DNA from: Polyangiaceae bacterium
Lineage (GTDB): Bacteria > Myxococcota_A > Polyangia > Polyangiales > Houyiibacteriaceae
Direction: 5' to 3'
Assembly: GCA_027009115.1 (NCBI GenBank)
Contig: JALVDI010000174.1
Coordinates: forward strand, 1 to 38,694
Length of the DNA: 38,694 bases
The translations under genes were made by a program, and so were the position numbers. Each line of letters begins with the position of its first letter. The stretch's first letter is position 1. This document shows, piece after piece, positions 30,908 to 38,694 of the stretch. The notes under the pieces were generated by a model. It was not told the origin of the DNA and did no database searches. It was given only the letters and a program-made list of their open reading frames with translations.

Positions 30908-32890
30908 TCAGCAGAGCAGGCGCTCGGCCTCTTCGACGACGCGCGCCGCCGTGATCCCGAGCTTCTCGTAGAGCGTCTCGTAAGGCGCGGATGCGCCGAA
31001 GCGCTCCAGGGTGACGAAGCCGCCGTCCCCAACCCAGCGCTCCCAGCCCTGCCGTACGCCTGCTTCGACGACGACCCGTGCACCCACCGCGGGAGGCAGC
31101 ACCTCGTCGCGGTAAGCCTGCGGCTGCGCGGCGAAAAGCTCCCAGCAGGGCATGCTCACCACCCGCGTCGCGACGCCTTTGGCCGCCAGGATCTCCGCCG
31201 CGTCGAGAGCGATGGCGACCTCGCTGCCGCTGGCGATCACGAGGACCTGCGGCTCGCTCCCGCCACGGTCCGTCAGCACGTACGCGCCGCGATGCAGCCC
31301 CGTCGCCGCGCCCATCCCGGCGCGGTCGAAGGTCGGCACGTTCTGGCGCGTGAGCACGAGGGCCGCGGGCCCCCTGCACTTCATGGCGGCGATCCACGCT
31401 TCGCGGGTCTCGTTGGCGTCTGCCGGACGCAAGACCGTGAGCCCCGGGATGGCTCGCAACGACGCCAGCGTCTCGATGGGCTGATGCGTCGGTCCGTCTT
31501 CCCCCAAACCGATGGAGTCGTGGGTGAACACGTAGCGCGTCGGCAATCCCATGAGCGCCGCCATGCGGATCGCCGGTCGCATGTAGTCGGCAAAGACGAG
31601 AAAAGTGGCGCCAAAGGGGACGACTCCCCCGTGAAGCGCCATCCCGTTCATCGCCGCGCCCATGGCGTGCTCGCGAACGCCCCAGTAGACGTAGCGCGGC
31701 GGAACCCCCTCCCCCTCCGGGCGGAAGCAGTCGTCGCTGATCTTGGTCTTGTTGGACCCCGCCAGGTCCGCCGACCCCCCGACGAGGTTTGGCACCGCCG
31801 CGGCGATCTGCATCAGCACCTTTCCGCTCGAGGCACGGGTCGCCATCCCCTTGGGATCCGGCTCGAAGCGCGCCAACCCTTCCTCCCACCCTGGGGGCAG
31901 CTCACCGCTCAGAGCCGCAGCGAGGCCCGCGGCCGCCTCCGGGTTCGCCTCGGCCCACGCCGAACGCTTCTCCTCCCAGCGGCGCCGCGCCTGCGCCCCC
32001 CGCCGAAGGATCGCCGCGCGGGCCTCCTCGAGCTCGCTCGGCACATAAAACGGCTCGGCGGGCCACCCCATCGCCACCTTCGTGGCGGCGATCTCCTCCT
32101 CGCCGAGCGGGGCCCCGTGCGCGGCGGGGGTGTCCTGCTTGTGAGGCGCGGGATAGCCGATGATCGTCTTGACACGGATGAAGCTCGGCCGCGGATCCTC
32201 CAGCGCCTGCCGCGCGGCCTCCTCCAGTGCGCCGAGATCGTTGCCATCCGCCACGCTCGCGGTGTGCCATCCGTAGCTCGCAAACCGCCCGACAACGTCC
32301 TCGGTGAAGGTCAAGCTCGTGCGACCGTCGATGGTGATCTCGTTGTCGTCCCAGAAAACGACAAGGCGCCCGAGCTTCAGGTGCCCCGCGAGGGACGCCG
32401 CCTCCGACGCGACGCCCTCCATCAGATCGCCGTCCGAAACGATGACCCAGACGCGGTGGTCGAAGAGCTCCTCGCCAAAGCGGCGCGCCAGATGCCGCCC
32501 GGCCATGGCCATGCCGACAGCGTTCGAGATACCTTGGCCGAGCGGTCCGGTGGTCGTCTCCACCCCCGGCGTATGGAAGACCTCCGGGTGCCCAGGCGTC
32601 TTGCTTCCCCACTGGCGAAACGCCTTGATGTCGTCGAGGCTCAGGTCGTAACCGCTGAGATGCAGCAGCGAATACTGAAGCATCGAGGCGTGGCCGCAGC
32701 TCAACACGAAGCGGTCGCGCCCGACCCACCGGGGCTCGCGAGGGTCGTGCCGCATGAGCTTGGAGTAGAGCAGCCAGCCGAGGGGCGCGAGCGCCATGGG
32801 CGTGCCCGGGTGGCCGCTCTTAGCCGCCTGCACGGCGTCCATGGAGAGGCCGCGGATGGTGTTGATGGCCAGCTGATCGAGGTTCGCCAT
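30908..32890 (-). CDS. tkt: Transketolase
   Basis: 660 residues, the usual transketolase length. The enzyme moves two-carbon units between sugar phosphates with thiamine diphosphate in the pentose phosphate or Calvin-type pathways. Landmarks are [24 protein letters not shown] (10-32), [16 protein letters not shown] (113-128), the ThDP motif SDGDLMEG to [10 protein letters not shown] (152-189), [56 protein letters not shown] and [12 protein letters not shown] 32890 follows a weak AG-rich site (GGTAGAAG); longer frames upstream would add a sequence unlike the family. It converges on the phosphatase gene, with 30 bases between. Confidence 0.97.
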   Translation of the reverse strand: MANLDQLAINTIRGLSMDAVQAAKSGHPGTPMALAPLGWLLYSKLMRHDPREPRWVGRDRFVLSCGHASMLQYSLLHLSGYDLSLDDIKAFRQWGSKTPGHPEVFHTPGVETTTGPLGQGISNAVGMAMAGRHLARRFGEELFDHRVWVIVSDGDLMEGVASEAASLAGHLKLGRLVVFWDDNEITIDGRTSLTFTEDVVGRFASYGWHTASVADGNDLGALEEAARQALEDPRPSFIRVKTIIGYPAPHKQDTPAAHGAPLGEEEIAATKVAMGWPAEPFYVPSELEEARAAILRRGAQARRRWEEKRSAWAEANPEAAAGLAAALSGELPPGWEEGLARFEPDPKGMATRASSGKVLMQIAAAVPNLVGGSADLAGSNKTKISDDCFRPEGEGVPPRYVYWGVREHAMGAAMNGMALHGGVVPFGATFLVFADYMRPAIRMAALMGLPTRYVFTHDSIGLGEDGPTHQPIETLASLRAIPGLTVLRPADANETREAWIAAMKCRGPAALVLTRQNVPTFDRAGMGAATGLHRGAYVLTDRGGSEPQVLVIASGSEVAIALDAAEILAAKGVATRVVSMPCWELFAAQPQAYRDEVLPPAVGARVVVEAGVRQGWERWVGDGGFVTLERFGASAPYETLYEKLGITAARVVEEAERLLC

Positions 32891-33009
32891 GGCTGCGCTT
32901 CTACCGAGGCTGCCTCGGCGCATCAACCGTGCGCCGAGAGCGCACGCACGAGTCCCCAAGCAGCGGGGCCGAATTCCCCGACGATCGGCGAACCGCAACC
33001 GAGCCGAGG

Positions 33010-33744
33010 TCACGAAGGCGAGCGAAGACCTCCGCGCGAGGACGATCCCGCGGCTCCGGCGCGCCACAGCCAGGGGACAGCCAGCAGCGACGCGCCCACG
33101 GCTGCGCCCGCCGCCACCGCCATCTGCGCGGACAGCGGCGGGTCGGGCCACCACCGCAGAAGGTAGCGCGCCCGGGCCGCCTGCCACGCGAAGGCCCACA
33201 GCTGAAAGTAAGCGGTGGCTGCGAGCGCCCGACGTCGCGTGTCCCGGCCCCAGCGCCACCACGCAGCGCCCGCCGCCGCGGCCAGACCCGCACCGGCGCC
33301 TGCGGCGAACAGCGACAGGAAGCGCTCCCTCCCGGGCGAGAGCGCCCACGCCCCGAGTTGCAGCAGCACCGCCACCAGCAGGCCGAAGGACGTCCCGCGG
33401 TCAAAGCCGAAGCATCGCTTGGTCGCCCCCAGGCCCATGAACCCGAAGAGCACCGTGAGGACGACGTAGGGGGCGGCCGCGTAGGCTTCCGCGGCGCGCC
33501 TCAAGGCGGCCCAAGCGGAGTCCGCTTCCTGCTCCCGAAGCGCGTGCAAACCCGGCGCACGCCACAGCGTCCAGGCGACCCAGGCGACCACCGTGGTCGC
33601 GCCAAGGGTCAAAGCGGCCGCGTAAGCGCGTGAGACCGCGTCGGCGTCCACCCGCCAGCCGGAGCGCCGGACGATGCTCTCCGGCGGCGGCTCCCAGCGA
33701 CCGAGGGCCGCGGGGCGAGTCTCTTCGTCCGCACCCTGCCCCAC
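33010..33744 (-). CDS. Multi-span membrane protein of unknown function
   Basis: 244 residues from GTG 33744. A hydrophilic N-terminus (about 1-38) is followed by about six hydrophobic segments (near 41-62, 90-108, 119-136, 142-162, 174-191, 207-227). Loops are Arg- and Trp-rich. I recognise no family. It begins seven bases after the stop of the monooxygenase-reductase gene, so it is cotranscribed with it. A transport or membrane-anchoring role for that pathway is conceivable but has no motif support. The start is tentative because no clear ribosome site is present. Confidence 0.72.
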   Translation of the reverse strand: MGQGADEETRPAALGRWEPPPESIVRRSGWRVDADAVSRAYAAALTLGATTVVAWVAWTLWRAPGLHALREQEADSAWAALRRAAEAYAAAPYVVLTVLFGFMGLGATKRCFGFDRGTSFGLLVAVLLQLGAWALSPGRERFLSLFAAGAGAGLAAAAGAAWWRWGRDTRRRALAATAYFQLWAFAWQAARARYLLRWWPDPPLSAQMAVAAGAAVGASLLAVPWLWRAGAAGSSSRGGLRSPS

Positions 33745-33751
33745 GGACCCG

Positions 33752-36013
33752 TCACTCTTCGGGCGCGAACATGCGCTCGGCGACCGGTGCGGCCGCCCGG
33801 TAGGGAGGGGGCCACGGCAGCTCGTAGCCGAGCTCAGCAGCGGCGCGGCGGGTCAGGTAGGGGTCGGCCAGGTGAGCGCGCGCCAGCGCGACCAGATCCG
33901 CGCGCCCCGCCACGAGGATCGTGTTGACACGGTCGTGGTCGAAGATGCTCCCCACCGCGATAGTCGGGACGCCCACCTCGTTGCGGATGCGCTCGGAGAA
34001 GGGCGTCTGGTACGCGCGGCCGTAGACCGGCTGCTGCTCCGGGGTGACCTGTCCCGTGCTCACGTCCACGATGTCCACGCCGCGCTCCTTGAGCAGCGTG
34101 CAGAGAGCGACGGCCTGCTCGATGTCGAAGCCGTCAGGCACCCAGTCCGTCGCGCTGATGCGCACGCTGAGAGGGCCGTCCCACACCGCGCGAACGGCCT
34201 CGAAGACCTCGAGGGGATAGCGCGCTCGGTCCTCCAGGCTTCCACCGTAGGCGTCCGCCCGCCGGTTCGTGATCGGGCTGAGGAAGCTCGAGAGGAGGTA
34301 GCCGTGGGCCATGTGGAGCTCGAGGAAGTCGAAGCCGCAGCGGCGCGCACGCCGAGCCGCCCGGACGTGCTGCTCGCGGACGCGCACCATGTCCTGGCGC
34401 GTCATCTCCCGGGGCGTACAGTTGGGTTCGTAAGGGATCGGCGAGGGCGCAAAGATGGGCCAGCGCTCGGACTTCGGGAGCGGTTCGTTCGTGCCTTCCC
34501 AGGGCACCTTCGTGGCGCCCTTTCGACCCGCGTGCCCGAGCTGGAGGCCGATCTTCGCTGGAGAGTGCGCGTGGACGAACTCCACGATCTCGGTCCAGGC
34601 CGCCTGCTGTGCGTCGTCCCACAGCCCCGTGCACCCCGGCGAGATGCGAGCGTCGGGCGCGACACCGGTCATCTCCGCCAACAAAAGCCCCGCGCCACCG
34701 ATGGCCCGAGACCCCAGGTGCACGCGGTGCCATTCCCCCGGCACCCCATCGACAGCCGAGTACTGGCACATCGGCGACAGGACGACCCGGTTGGGGATCG
34801 TCAGCCCGCGCAGCGTGAAAGGGAGGAACATCGGCGGCACGACGGCCTCGGCACGGACCCCCTGCTCCTGCATGTACCAGCGGTCGACGGCCTCGATGTA
34901 CTCGGGGTCGCGGCCTCGAAGATTCTCGTGGGTGATCCGCCGAGTGCGCGTCAGGAGGCTGAAGGTGACGCGCTCGGGCGGGTGCTTCAGGTGGCGCTTG
35001 GACTCCTCGAACCATGCCTGCGCTTGCCGCGCCGATTTCTGGATGCGCGCCGCCGGATCCCGGCGAGCCCTCTCGTACTCGCTGAGCGCCGCCTCGACGT
35101 CGCCCCTCCCGTGGTCGGCCAGCACACCGGCGAGCGCGATGGCGTCTTCCATGGCCAGCTTCGTCCCCGAACCGATCCCAAAGTGCGCCGTGTGGGCGGC
35201 GTCGCCAATGAGCACGACGTTCTCGTGGTGCCACGCCTCGCAGCGGACTTCCCGGAAGCGGATCCATGCCGAACGGTTGGCCAGGAGCGGATGGCCGCCC
35301 AGCTCTTGTCGAAACAGCCGGCCGCAGTATGCGAGGGTCTCCTCCTCCGTCGCCTCGTGCAGCCCCGCGTTGCGCCACGACCGCTCGTCGCACTCCACGA
35401 TGCAGGTGCTCGTGTGCGCATCGAACGAATAGGCGTGGATCTGGAAGAGTCCGTGTTCGTTCTCGCGGAAACTGAAGGTGAACGCCTCGAAAGTCTGTGG
35501 CGTACCGAGCCAGATGAAGCGTGCCTTGCCCTCCTGAACCGTCGGACGGAAACGGTCGGCATAGAGCGTGCGCGTCTTGGAGTTGATTCCGTCGGCAGCC
35601 ACGAGCAGGTCACAGTCACGGCGGAGCGCGTCCACGTCATCCACCTCGTGCTCGAAGACGAGCGTGACCCCGAGCTCTCGAGCCCTCGCCTGAAGCAACG
35701 ACAAAAGCCGCATCCGCCCGATGCCACAGAAGCCGTGGCCCCGGCTGCGAATCACCCGATGGATACCGTCCCGCCAGAAGTGGGTGTCGATCGCGTCCCA
35801 GTAGACGAAGTCCTCACGGATGGCGTCGTAGCTCGGACGGTCCGCCTCTCCGAAATGACCCAGGGTCGCCGCCGAAAACACGACCCCCCATCCGAAGGTG
35901 CTGTCGGCAGCGTTCCGCTCGAAGACCGTCACCTCGACGTCGGGGCGCGCCTTCTTGAGCAAGAGGCTCAGATAGAGGCCGCCAGGCCCGCCGCCGAGAA
36001 CATGGACTCGCAC
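33752..36013 (-). CDS. Fused FAD monooxygenase and OYE-type reductase (anthraniloyl-CoA / salicylyl-CoA type)
   Basis: 753 residues in two flavin domains. The N-terminal FAD monooxygenase (about 1-385) has [17 protein letters not shown] (5-21), [14 protein letters not shown] (135-148) and the second FAD motif [25 protein letters not shown] (267-291). The C-terminal old-yellow-enzyme domain (about 393-740, YqjM-like) has [27 protein letters not shown] (491-500), [29 protein letters not shown] and [12 protein letters not shown]. This fusion is known from 2-aminobenzoyl-CoA monooxygenase/reductase and from proteins named salicylyl-CoA 5-hydroxylase/oxidoreductase. Such enzymes hydroxylate, and in the first case also reduce, an aromatic CoA thioester. 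No CoA ligase is in the window, so the substrate is open. The GTG 36013 start lacks a strong ribosome site. Confidence 0.92.
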   Translation of the reverse strand: MRVHVLGGGPGGLYLSLLLKKARPDVEVTVFERNAADSTFGWGVVFSAATLGHFGEADRPSYDAIREDFVYWDAIDTHFWRDGIHRVIRSRGHGFCGIGRMRLLSLLQARARELGVTLVFEHEVDDVDALRRDCDLLVAADGINSKTRTLYADRFRPTVQEGKARFIWLGTPQTFEAFTFSFRENEHGLFQIHAYSFDAHTSTCIVECDERSWRNAGLHEATEEETLAYCGRLFRQELGGHPLLANRSAWIRFREVRCEAWHHENVVLIGDAAHTAHFGIGSGTKLAMEDAIALAGVLADHGRGDVEAALSEYERARRDPAARIQKSARQAQAWFEESKRHLKHPPERVTFSLLTRTRRITHENLRGRDPEYIEAVDRWYMQEQGVRAEAVVPPMFLPFTLRGLTIPNRVVLSPMCQYSAVDGVPGEWHRVHLGSRAIGGAGLLLAEMTGVAPDARISPGCTGLWDDAQQAAWTEIVEFVHAHSPAKIGLQLGHAGRKGATKVPWEGTNEPLPKSERWPIFAPSPIPYEPNCTPREMTRQDMVRVREQHVRAARRARRCGFDFLELHMAHGYLLSSFLSPITNRRADAYGGSLEDRARYPLEVFEAVRAVWDGPLSVRISATDWVPDGFDIEQAVALCTLLKERGVDIVDVSTGQVTPEQQPVYGRAYQTPFSERIRNEVGVPTIAVGSIFDHDRVNTILVAGRADLVALARAHLADPYLTRRAAAELGYELPWPPPYRAAAPVAERMFAPEE

Positions 36014-36067
36014 GGTCTTGGGCTATCGCCGCGGGACCTGGCCGGGAAGGACCTTTCTCACCGCACC

Positions 36068-37747
36068 CTATTGGAAGTGGTAGCTGAGCCCGAGGGACAC
36101 GATGTCGAAGTTCGACGTGTAGCGCCCGGTGTTGACCACGGTGCCCTGCCCGAAGTTCGACGGACCCGTCGAGGGGGGATAGCCGCGCAAGCAAGTGCCC
36201 TGCTGACAGAGCTCGCCATAGCTCGCGTCGGCGCTGACTTGCGTGATCCGCGCGTCCGCCGGAGAGACCGTGGTCGCGACCTGCTGGATGTGCGCATAGG
36301 CGAGCGAGAGGTCGAAGCGGCCGAACCGGAGAGTCAGCCCCAGGTGGGCGCCGAAGCGCATGAAGGGCAGGAAATCGAGCTGCTCGTAGCCGTCCTCGAC
36401 CCCCTTCGTCTCGAAGGACGCACCCAGCCGAATGGCGAGCAGCCCAGGCATCACGTTGTAATCGCCGCCGAGGCGCACCGAGAGCGTGTCCTTCCAGTTG
36501 TGCACGAGATTCAGGCTCGGGGGCACGGGCGCCGGAATGCCCGTGTCGGCGATGATGTCCCAGAGCCCGTCGGCGGAGTCGGGATTGGCACCGAGGTCGA
36601 CTCGGTATCCATCGACGTTCGAGTTGCGTTCGTAGACGACGTCGAGCTCGATGTCGAAACGCTCGTTCGACATCGGGTCCTCGACGCGGTCGCTCAGGCG
36701 CGAGACGGACCGCGCGTCCACGGGACGCGGAGCGACCCGGTCGGCATATCGGATGCCGAAGGCGAGCTGCCACGGAGCGGGCGCGACGAGCCGCGAGTTC
36801 GGGATCTCGAGGGTCTGAAGGATCGCCTCGCGGTAGTAACCGGACTCGAGCTTGACCGTGCCGTCGGCGTCGATGCCGTCGGTCCAGGTAAAGGAAGCCA
36901 TGACGTCGAGGTTGTCGTGGGGGACCGCATGCGCCGAGACGACGATCCGGGGCACGAACGAGTCCGTTGCGTCGAGGGTCGTGTAGATGTCGTTGGCGAA
37001 GTCCTCACCGCGACGGGCGCGCGTCACGTTCTCGAAGTGTGCGCGCGCGAAACCGGAGCCGAAGCTCGCACCGACACGAAAGCGCGGATGCGGCGCAAAG
37101 CCGACACCAACCATGGGGAACGCAAGAAGCAGCTGCGACTCGACCAGGTTGTAGCGCGAGGGGGCCGGGAGACCGTCGACGATGCCCCGATAACGCCGGT
37201 CACCGATGCGCTGGCTGCCGCCCCACTTGGTGTGCGCGATGCCCGCCGGAGCGACGAACCCAATGGACACGCCGACCATCTCGTGCACACGCCAATTGAG
37301 GATCAGCTCCGGGATCACGCTCGGCGGGCCCGAGTTGCAGACGCGCGGCATGGGCCGATCCGGGATGCCGCTGATGTCGTCGTTGAAAGCACTCGGGTTG
37401 AACTCGTCGCCGCTCTGAACCCGGGCGTCGGGCTCCCGCGAGGGATCCGGGCCGTTCGTCTCGTAGGCCGGCGTTTCCCCATGCCGCAGGTAGGTCCCGT
37501 CTCGCTGAAAGCAAGCGTCGTAAAACGCGGCGTGAGCTTGCAGCGTGAGCTGGAGCCCGCTCTCAGCTGCAAGGTTGGCCGGGTTGTAGAGGAGCGCCAT
37601 GCCGTCGCCGGGGCGCGCGAAGCCCGCGCCGCCGCGCCCGAGCACGTTGGTCCCTGCGGCAGGGAACTCGACGCCGCCCGCCTGAACCCCGGCCGGCGCG
37701 CCGAAGATCCCCAGAGCCAGCACCACCCCGATGATTCGCTTGGTCAT
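36068..37747 (-). CDS. OmpP1/FadL/TodX-family outer-membrane transporter
   Basis: 559 residues. Signal peptide MTKRIIGVVLALGIFGAPAGVQA leads to GGVEFPAAGTNVLGRGGAGFARPGDGMALLYNPANLA, the characteristic FadL N-terminus (the hatch region). Repeated amphipathic strands follow, ending in FDIVSLGLSYHFQ with a C-terminal aromatic residue, as in outer-membrane barrels. FadL/TodX proteins import hydrophobic compounds such as long-chain fatty acids or aromatic hydrocarbons. The length exceeds the usual 430-460, mostly through extra loops with Cys (CFQRDG..., CQQGTC). It lies 54 bases upstream of the fused flavoenzyme gene in the same direction, suggesting uptake of that pathway's substrate. ATG 37747 is chosen by the signal peptide. 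Confidence 0.9.
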   Translation of the reverse strand: MTKRIIGVVLALGIFGAPAGVQAGGVEFPAAGTNVLGRGGAGFARPGDGMALLYNPANLAAESGLQLTLQAHAAFYDACFQRDGTYLRHGETPAYETNGPDPSREPDARVQSGDEFNPSAFNDDISGIPDRPMPRVCNSGPPSVIPELILNWRVHEMVGVSIGFVAPAGIAHTKWGGSQRIGDRRYRGIVDGLPAPSRYNLVESQLLLAFPMVGVGFAPHPRFRVGASFGSGFARAHFENVTRARRGEDFANDIYTTLDATDSFVPRIVVSAHAVPHDNLDVMASFTWTDGIDADGTVKLESGYYREAILQTLEIPNSRLVAPAPWQLAFGIRYADRVAPRPVDARSVSRLSDRVEDPMSNERFDIELDVVYERNSNVDGYRVDLGANPDSADGLWDIIADTGIPAPVPPSLNLVHNWKDTLSVRLGGDYNVMPGLLAIRLGASFETKGVEDGYEQLDFLPFMRFGAHLGLTLRFGRFDLSLAYAHIQQVATTVSPADARITQVSADASYGELCQQGTCLRGYPPSTGPSNFGQGTVVNTGRYTSNFDIVSLGLSYHFQ

Positions 37748-37797
37748 TCCCCGTACACCCCGCCAGGCATTGGCCCCCGCCTCCCGGGAGCGCGGGG

Positions 37798-37803
37798 AGC
37801 ATA
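37798..37803 (-). promoter_or_regulatory. Putative -10 box (TATGCT) of the fadL-like operon
   Basis: The minus-strand TATGCT lies about 50 bases before the ATG at 37747. The -35 region is filled by a perfect GGGCCCGGGCCC palindrome (37810-37821) with no consensus hexamer. The palindrome may be an operator, or simply reflect high GC. Confidence 0.35.
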
Positions 37804-37909
37804 GCGAATGGGCCCGGGCCCGGGGAAGCCCTCTTCGGGACCTGCACCCAACCGCCTGGCGCCGAAGGACGTCCGGCCATCTCCCACGCCCGGGCTTCGA
37901 GGGGCGCGG

Positions 37910-37915
37910 TATCAT
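37910..37915 (+). promoter_or_regulatory. Putative -10 box (TATCAT) of the cyclotransferase-like gene
   Basis: TATCAT matches the -10 consensus in five of six positions and lies 27 bases before the TTG start, leaving room for the ribosome site GGGAGG (37931-37936). No -35 hexamer is recognisable at 16-18 bases upstream. Confidence 0.4.
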
Positions 37916-37942
37916 CGACTGCCAGCCCCGGGGAGGTCGCGC

Positions 37943-38694
37943 TTGTTCTACTATTTCGGCTACGGCTCCAACCTGAGCGTCGTCTCGCTCCGCGCAAAAG
38001 GCGTCGACCCACTCGCGAGCGAACCCGCCATCCTCTCCGGCTGGCGCCTCGTCTTCGACATCCCGGACTTCTTCCCCATCGAGGGCGGCACCGGCAACAT
38101 CCGGCCGGAGAAGGGGCACGCGGTGCACGGCGTCGTGCACGCCTGCCGAGATGCGGACCTCTCGACCCTCGACACGCTCGAAGCGCTCGGCGTGACCTAC
38201 GAGCGCGTGGAAGCCTCGGTGGTCACCTATGCTGGCCGGCGCCTTCGCGCGTTCGTCTATGTCGGTCTGCCCGAATGCGTTGGCGAAGACGACGTCCCCT
38301 CCGAACGCTACCGCAACATCTTGGTCGCCGGCGCAACGGACGTCCGGCTCCAGCGCGACTACATCGAGTGGCTCCGGGGCATCCCCACCAAGCCACGACC
38401 CAACCCTCCGCCCTTCGTCGTCCCCGACGCACTGCCGGTGTTCTCACTCGGAGAGCTCGCGAACAGCCCAACCTTGGTAGGGCTGCACGGAGCCGTCTTC
38501 GACATGTCGGAGGCCCGCCCCCGCCACGAGTACCTCAAGGGCCTCCTCGGCGGGCGCGACGCGACGCTCCTCTTCCTCAAGAGGATGGACACGAGCGTGG
38601 GCGACGAATCCTTCGAACAGCTACGTCGCGGCGAGTTGAACGAGGCCCAGCGCCGCTACCTCAACGCCTACCTCCACGAGTTTGCCCGCGAGTA
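37943..38694 (+). CDS. Gamma-glutamylcyclotransferase-like protein fused to a cytochrome-b5/MAPR-like domain (3' end at window edge)
   Basis: 250 residues are visible; the last bases TA could be the start of a stop codon. The TTG 37943 start is supported by GGGAGG six bases upstream and by FYYFGYGSNL beginning directly, the usual start of the family. The GGCT domain (about 2-150) has YGSN (7-10), WRLVFDIPDFFPIEGGTGNI, VHGVVHACRD and the TLEALG segment with the expected acidic residue (E80). From about 165, FSLGELANSPTLVGLHGAVFDMSEARPRHEYLKGLLGGRDATLLFL resembles cytochrome-b5-like MAPR domains (GRDAT motif), which bind haem in eukaryotes. GGCT-type proteins release 5-oxoproline from gamma-glutamyl peptides. 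The fusion suggests haem- or ligand-controlled activity (inference). It is probably cytoplasmic. Confidence 0.85.
   Translation, partial: MFYYFGYGSNLSVVSLRAKGVDPLASEPAILSGWRLVFDIPDFFPIEGGTGNIRPEKGHAVHGVVHACRDADLSTLDTLEALGVTYERVEASVVTYAGRRLRAFVYVGLPECVGEDDVPSERYRNILVAGATDVRLQRDYIEWLRGIPTKPRPNPPPFVVPDALPVFSLGELANSPTLVGLHGAVFDMSEARPRHEYLKGLLGGRDATLLFLKRMDTSVGDESFEQLRRGELNEAQRRYLNAYLHEFARE

Noticed and set aside
31292-33166. A 624-residue + strand frame opposite transketolase
   Set aside because: Antisense shadow of a highly conserved enzyme.
33674-37804. A 1376-residue open frame on the + strand
   Set aside because: It is antisense to the flavoenzyme and FadL-like genes, both of which show clear family motifs. 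Long antisense frames are expected at this GC content, and its sequence is Arg/His/Val-rich without domains.

Overview
The window is a chromosomal segment of a very GC-rich, Gram-negative bacterium, most likely a myxobacterium (Myxococcota; the mixture fits Polyangiales/Sandaracinaceae best, but I infer the lineage only from gene content). Supporting signs are three eukaryote-type Ser/Thr kinases, a PPP-family phosphatase, a PATAN/DUF4388 domain, the CGDG...E.CDDGN...GDGC myxococcal disulfide repeat, a Tgl/PilF-like TPR lipoprotein beside a RodZ-like protein and recO, and many lipoproteins. About 30 protein genes fill nearly all of the sequence. I saw no rRNA, tRNA, CRISPR array or intact insertion sequence.

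Layout. 1-670: tail of an unidentified gene, then a gene-free, G-rich convergent spacer with a 28-bp direct repeat. 671-4471: two divergent Ser/Thr kinases, one with a coiled-coil tail and one with GYF_2-like and PATAN domains. 4506-8582: N-formylglutamate amidohydrolase-like protein, an 85-residue unknown, a single-span membrane protein divergent from an RpoH-like sigma factor, and a 401-residue unknown. 8822-10575: c-type-haem-like lipoprotein overlapping a short homocysteine S-methyltransferase homologue. 10660-14563: LolA/LolB-like lipoprotein, divergent Crp-family regulator, then Tgl-like TPR lipoprotein, short RodZ-like protein and RecO. 14661-21576: soluble lytic transglycosylase, a secreted LIC_10091-like protein, a SUMF1-fold protein without the copper-binding cysteines, an L-2-hydroxyglutarate dehydrogenase-like flavoprotein and thioredoxin reductase.

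21641-25287: a ferrous-iron operon read leftward (feoA, feoB, small membrane protein, metallophosphoesterase) behind a clear Fur-box-like dyad. Its genes overlap by 4 bp or nearly touch. 25304-30877: a second signalling locus. A leftward operon encodes a PEGA-like TPR membrane protein, a transmembrane Ser/Thr kinase with an acidic repeat tail, and a cysteine-repeat lipoprotein. Divergent from it is a TerB-like/PPP phosphatase fusion, so a kinase and a phosphatase sit head to head.

30908-38694: transketolase; then a leftward cluster of a FadL/TodX-like outer-membrane channel, a fused FAD monooxygenase/old-yellow-enzyme protein of the anthraniloyl-CoA or salicylyl-CoA type, and a multi-span membrane protein, suggesting uptake and CoA-dependent dearomatisation of an aromatic compound. 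Last is a gamma-glutamylcyclotransferase-like protein fused to a cytochrome-b5/MAPR-like domain, running off the end.

Two themes recur. Adjacent genes often overlap as GTGA or ATGA. Several genes lacking a Shine-Dalgarno sequence have a TAnnnT-type hexamer 6-9 nt before the start codon, suggesting leaderless transcripts.
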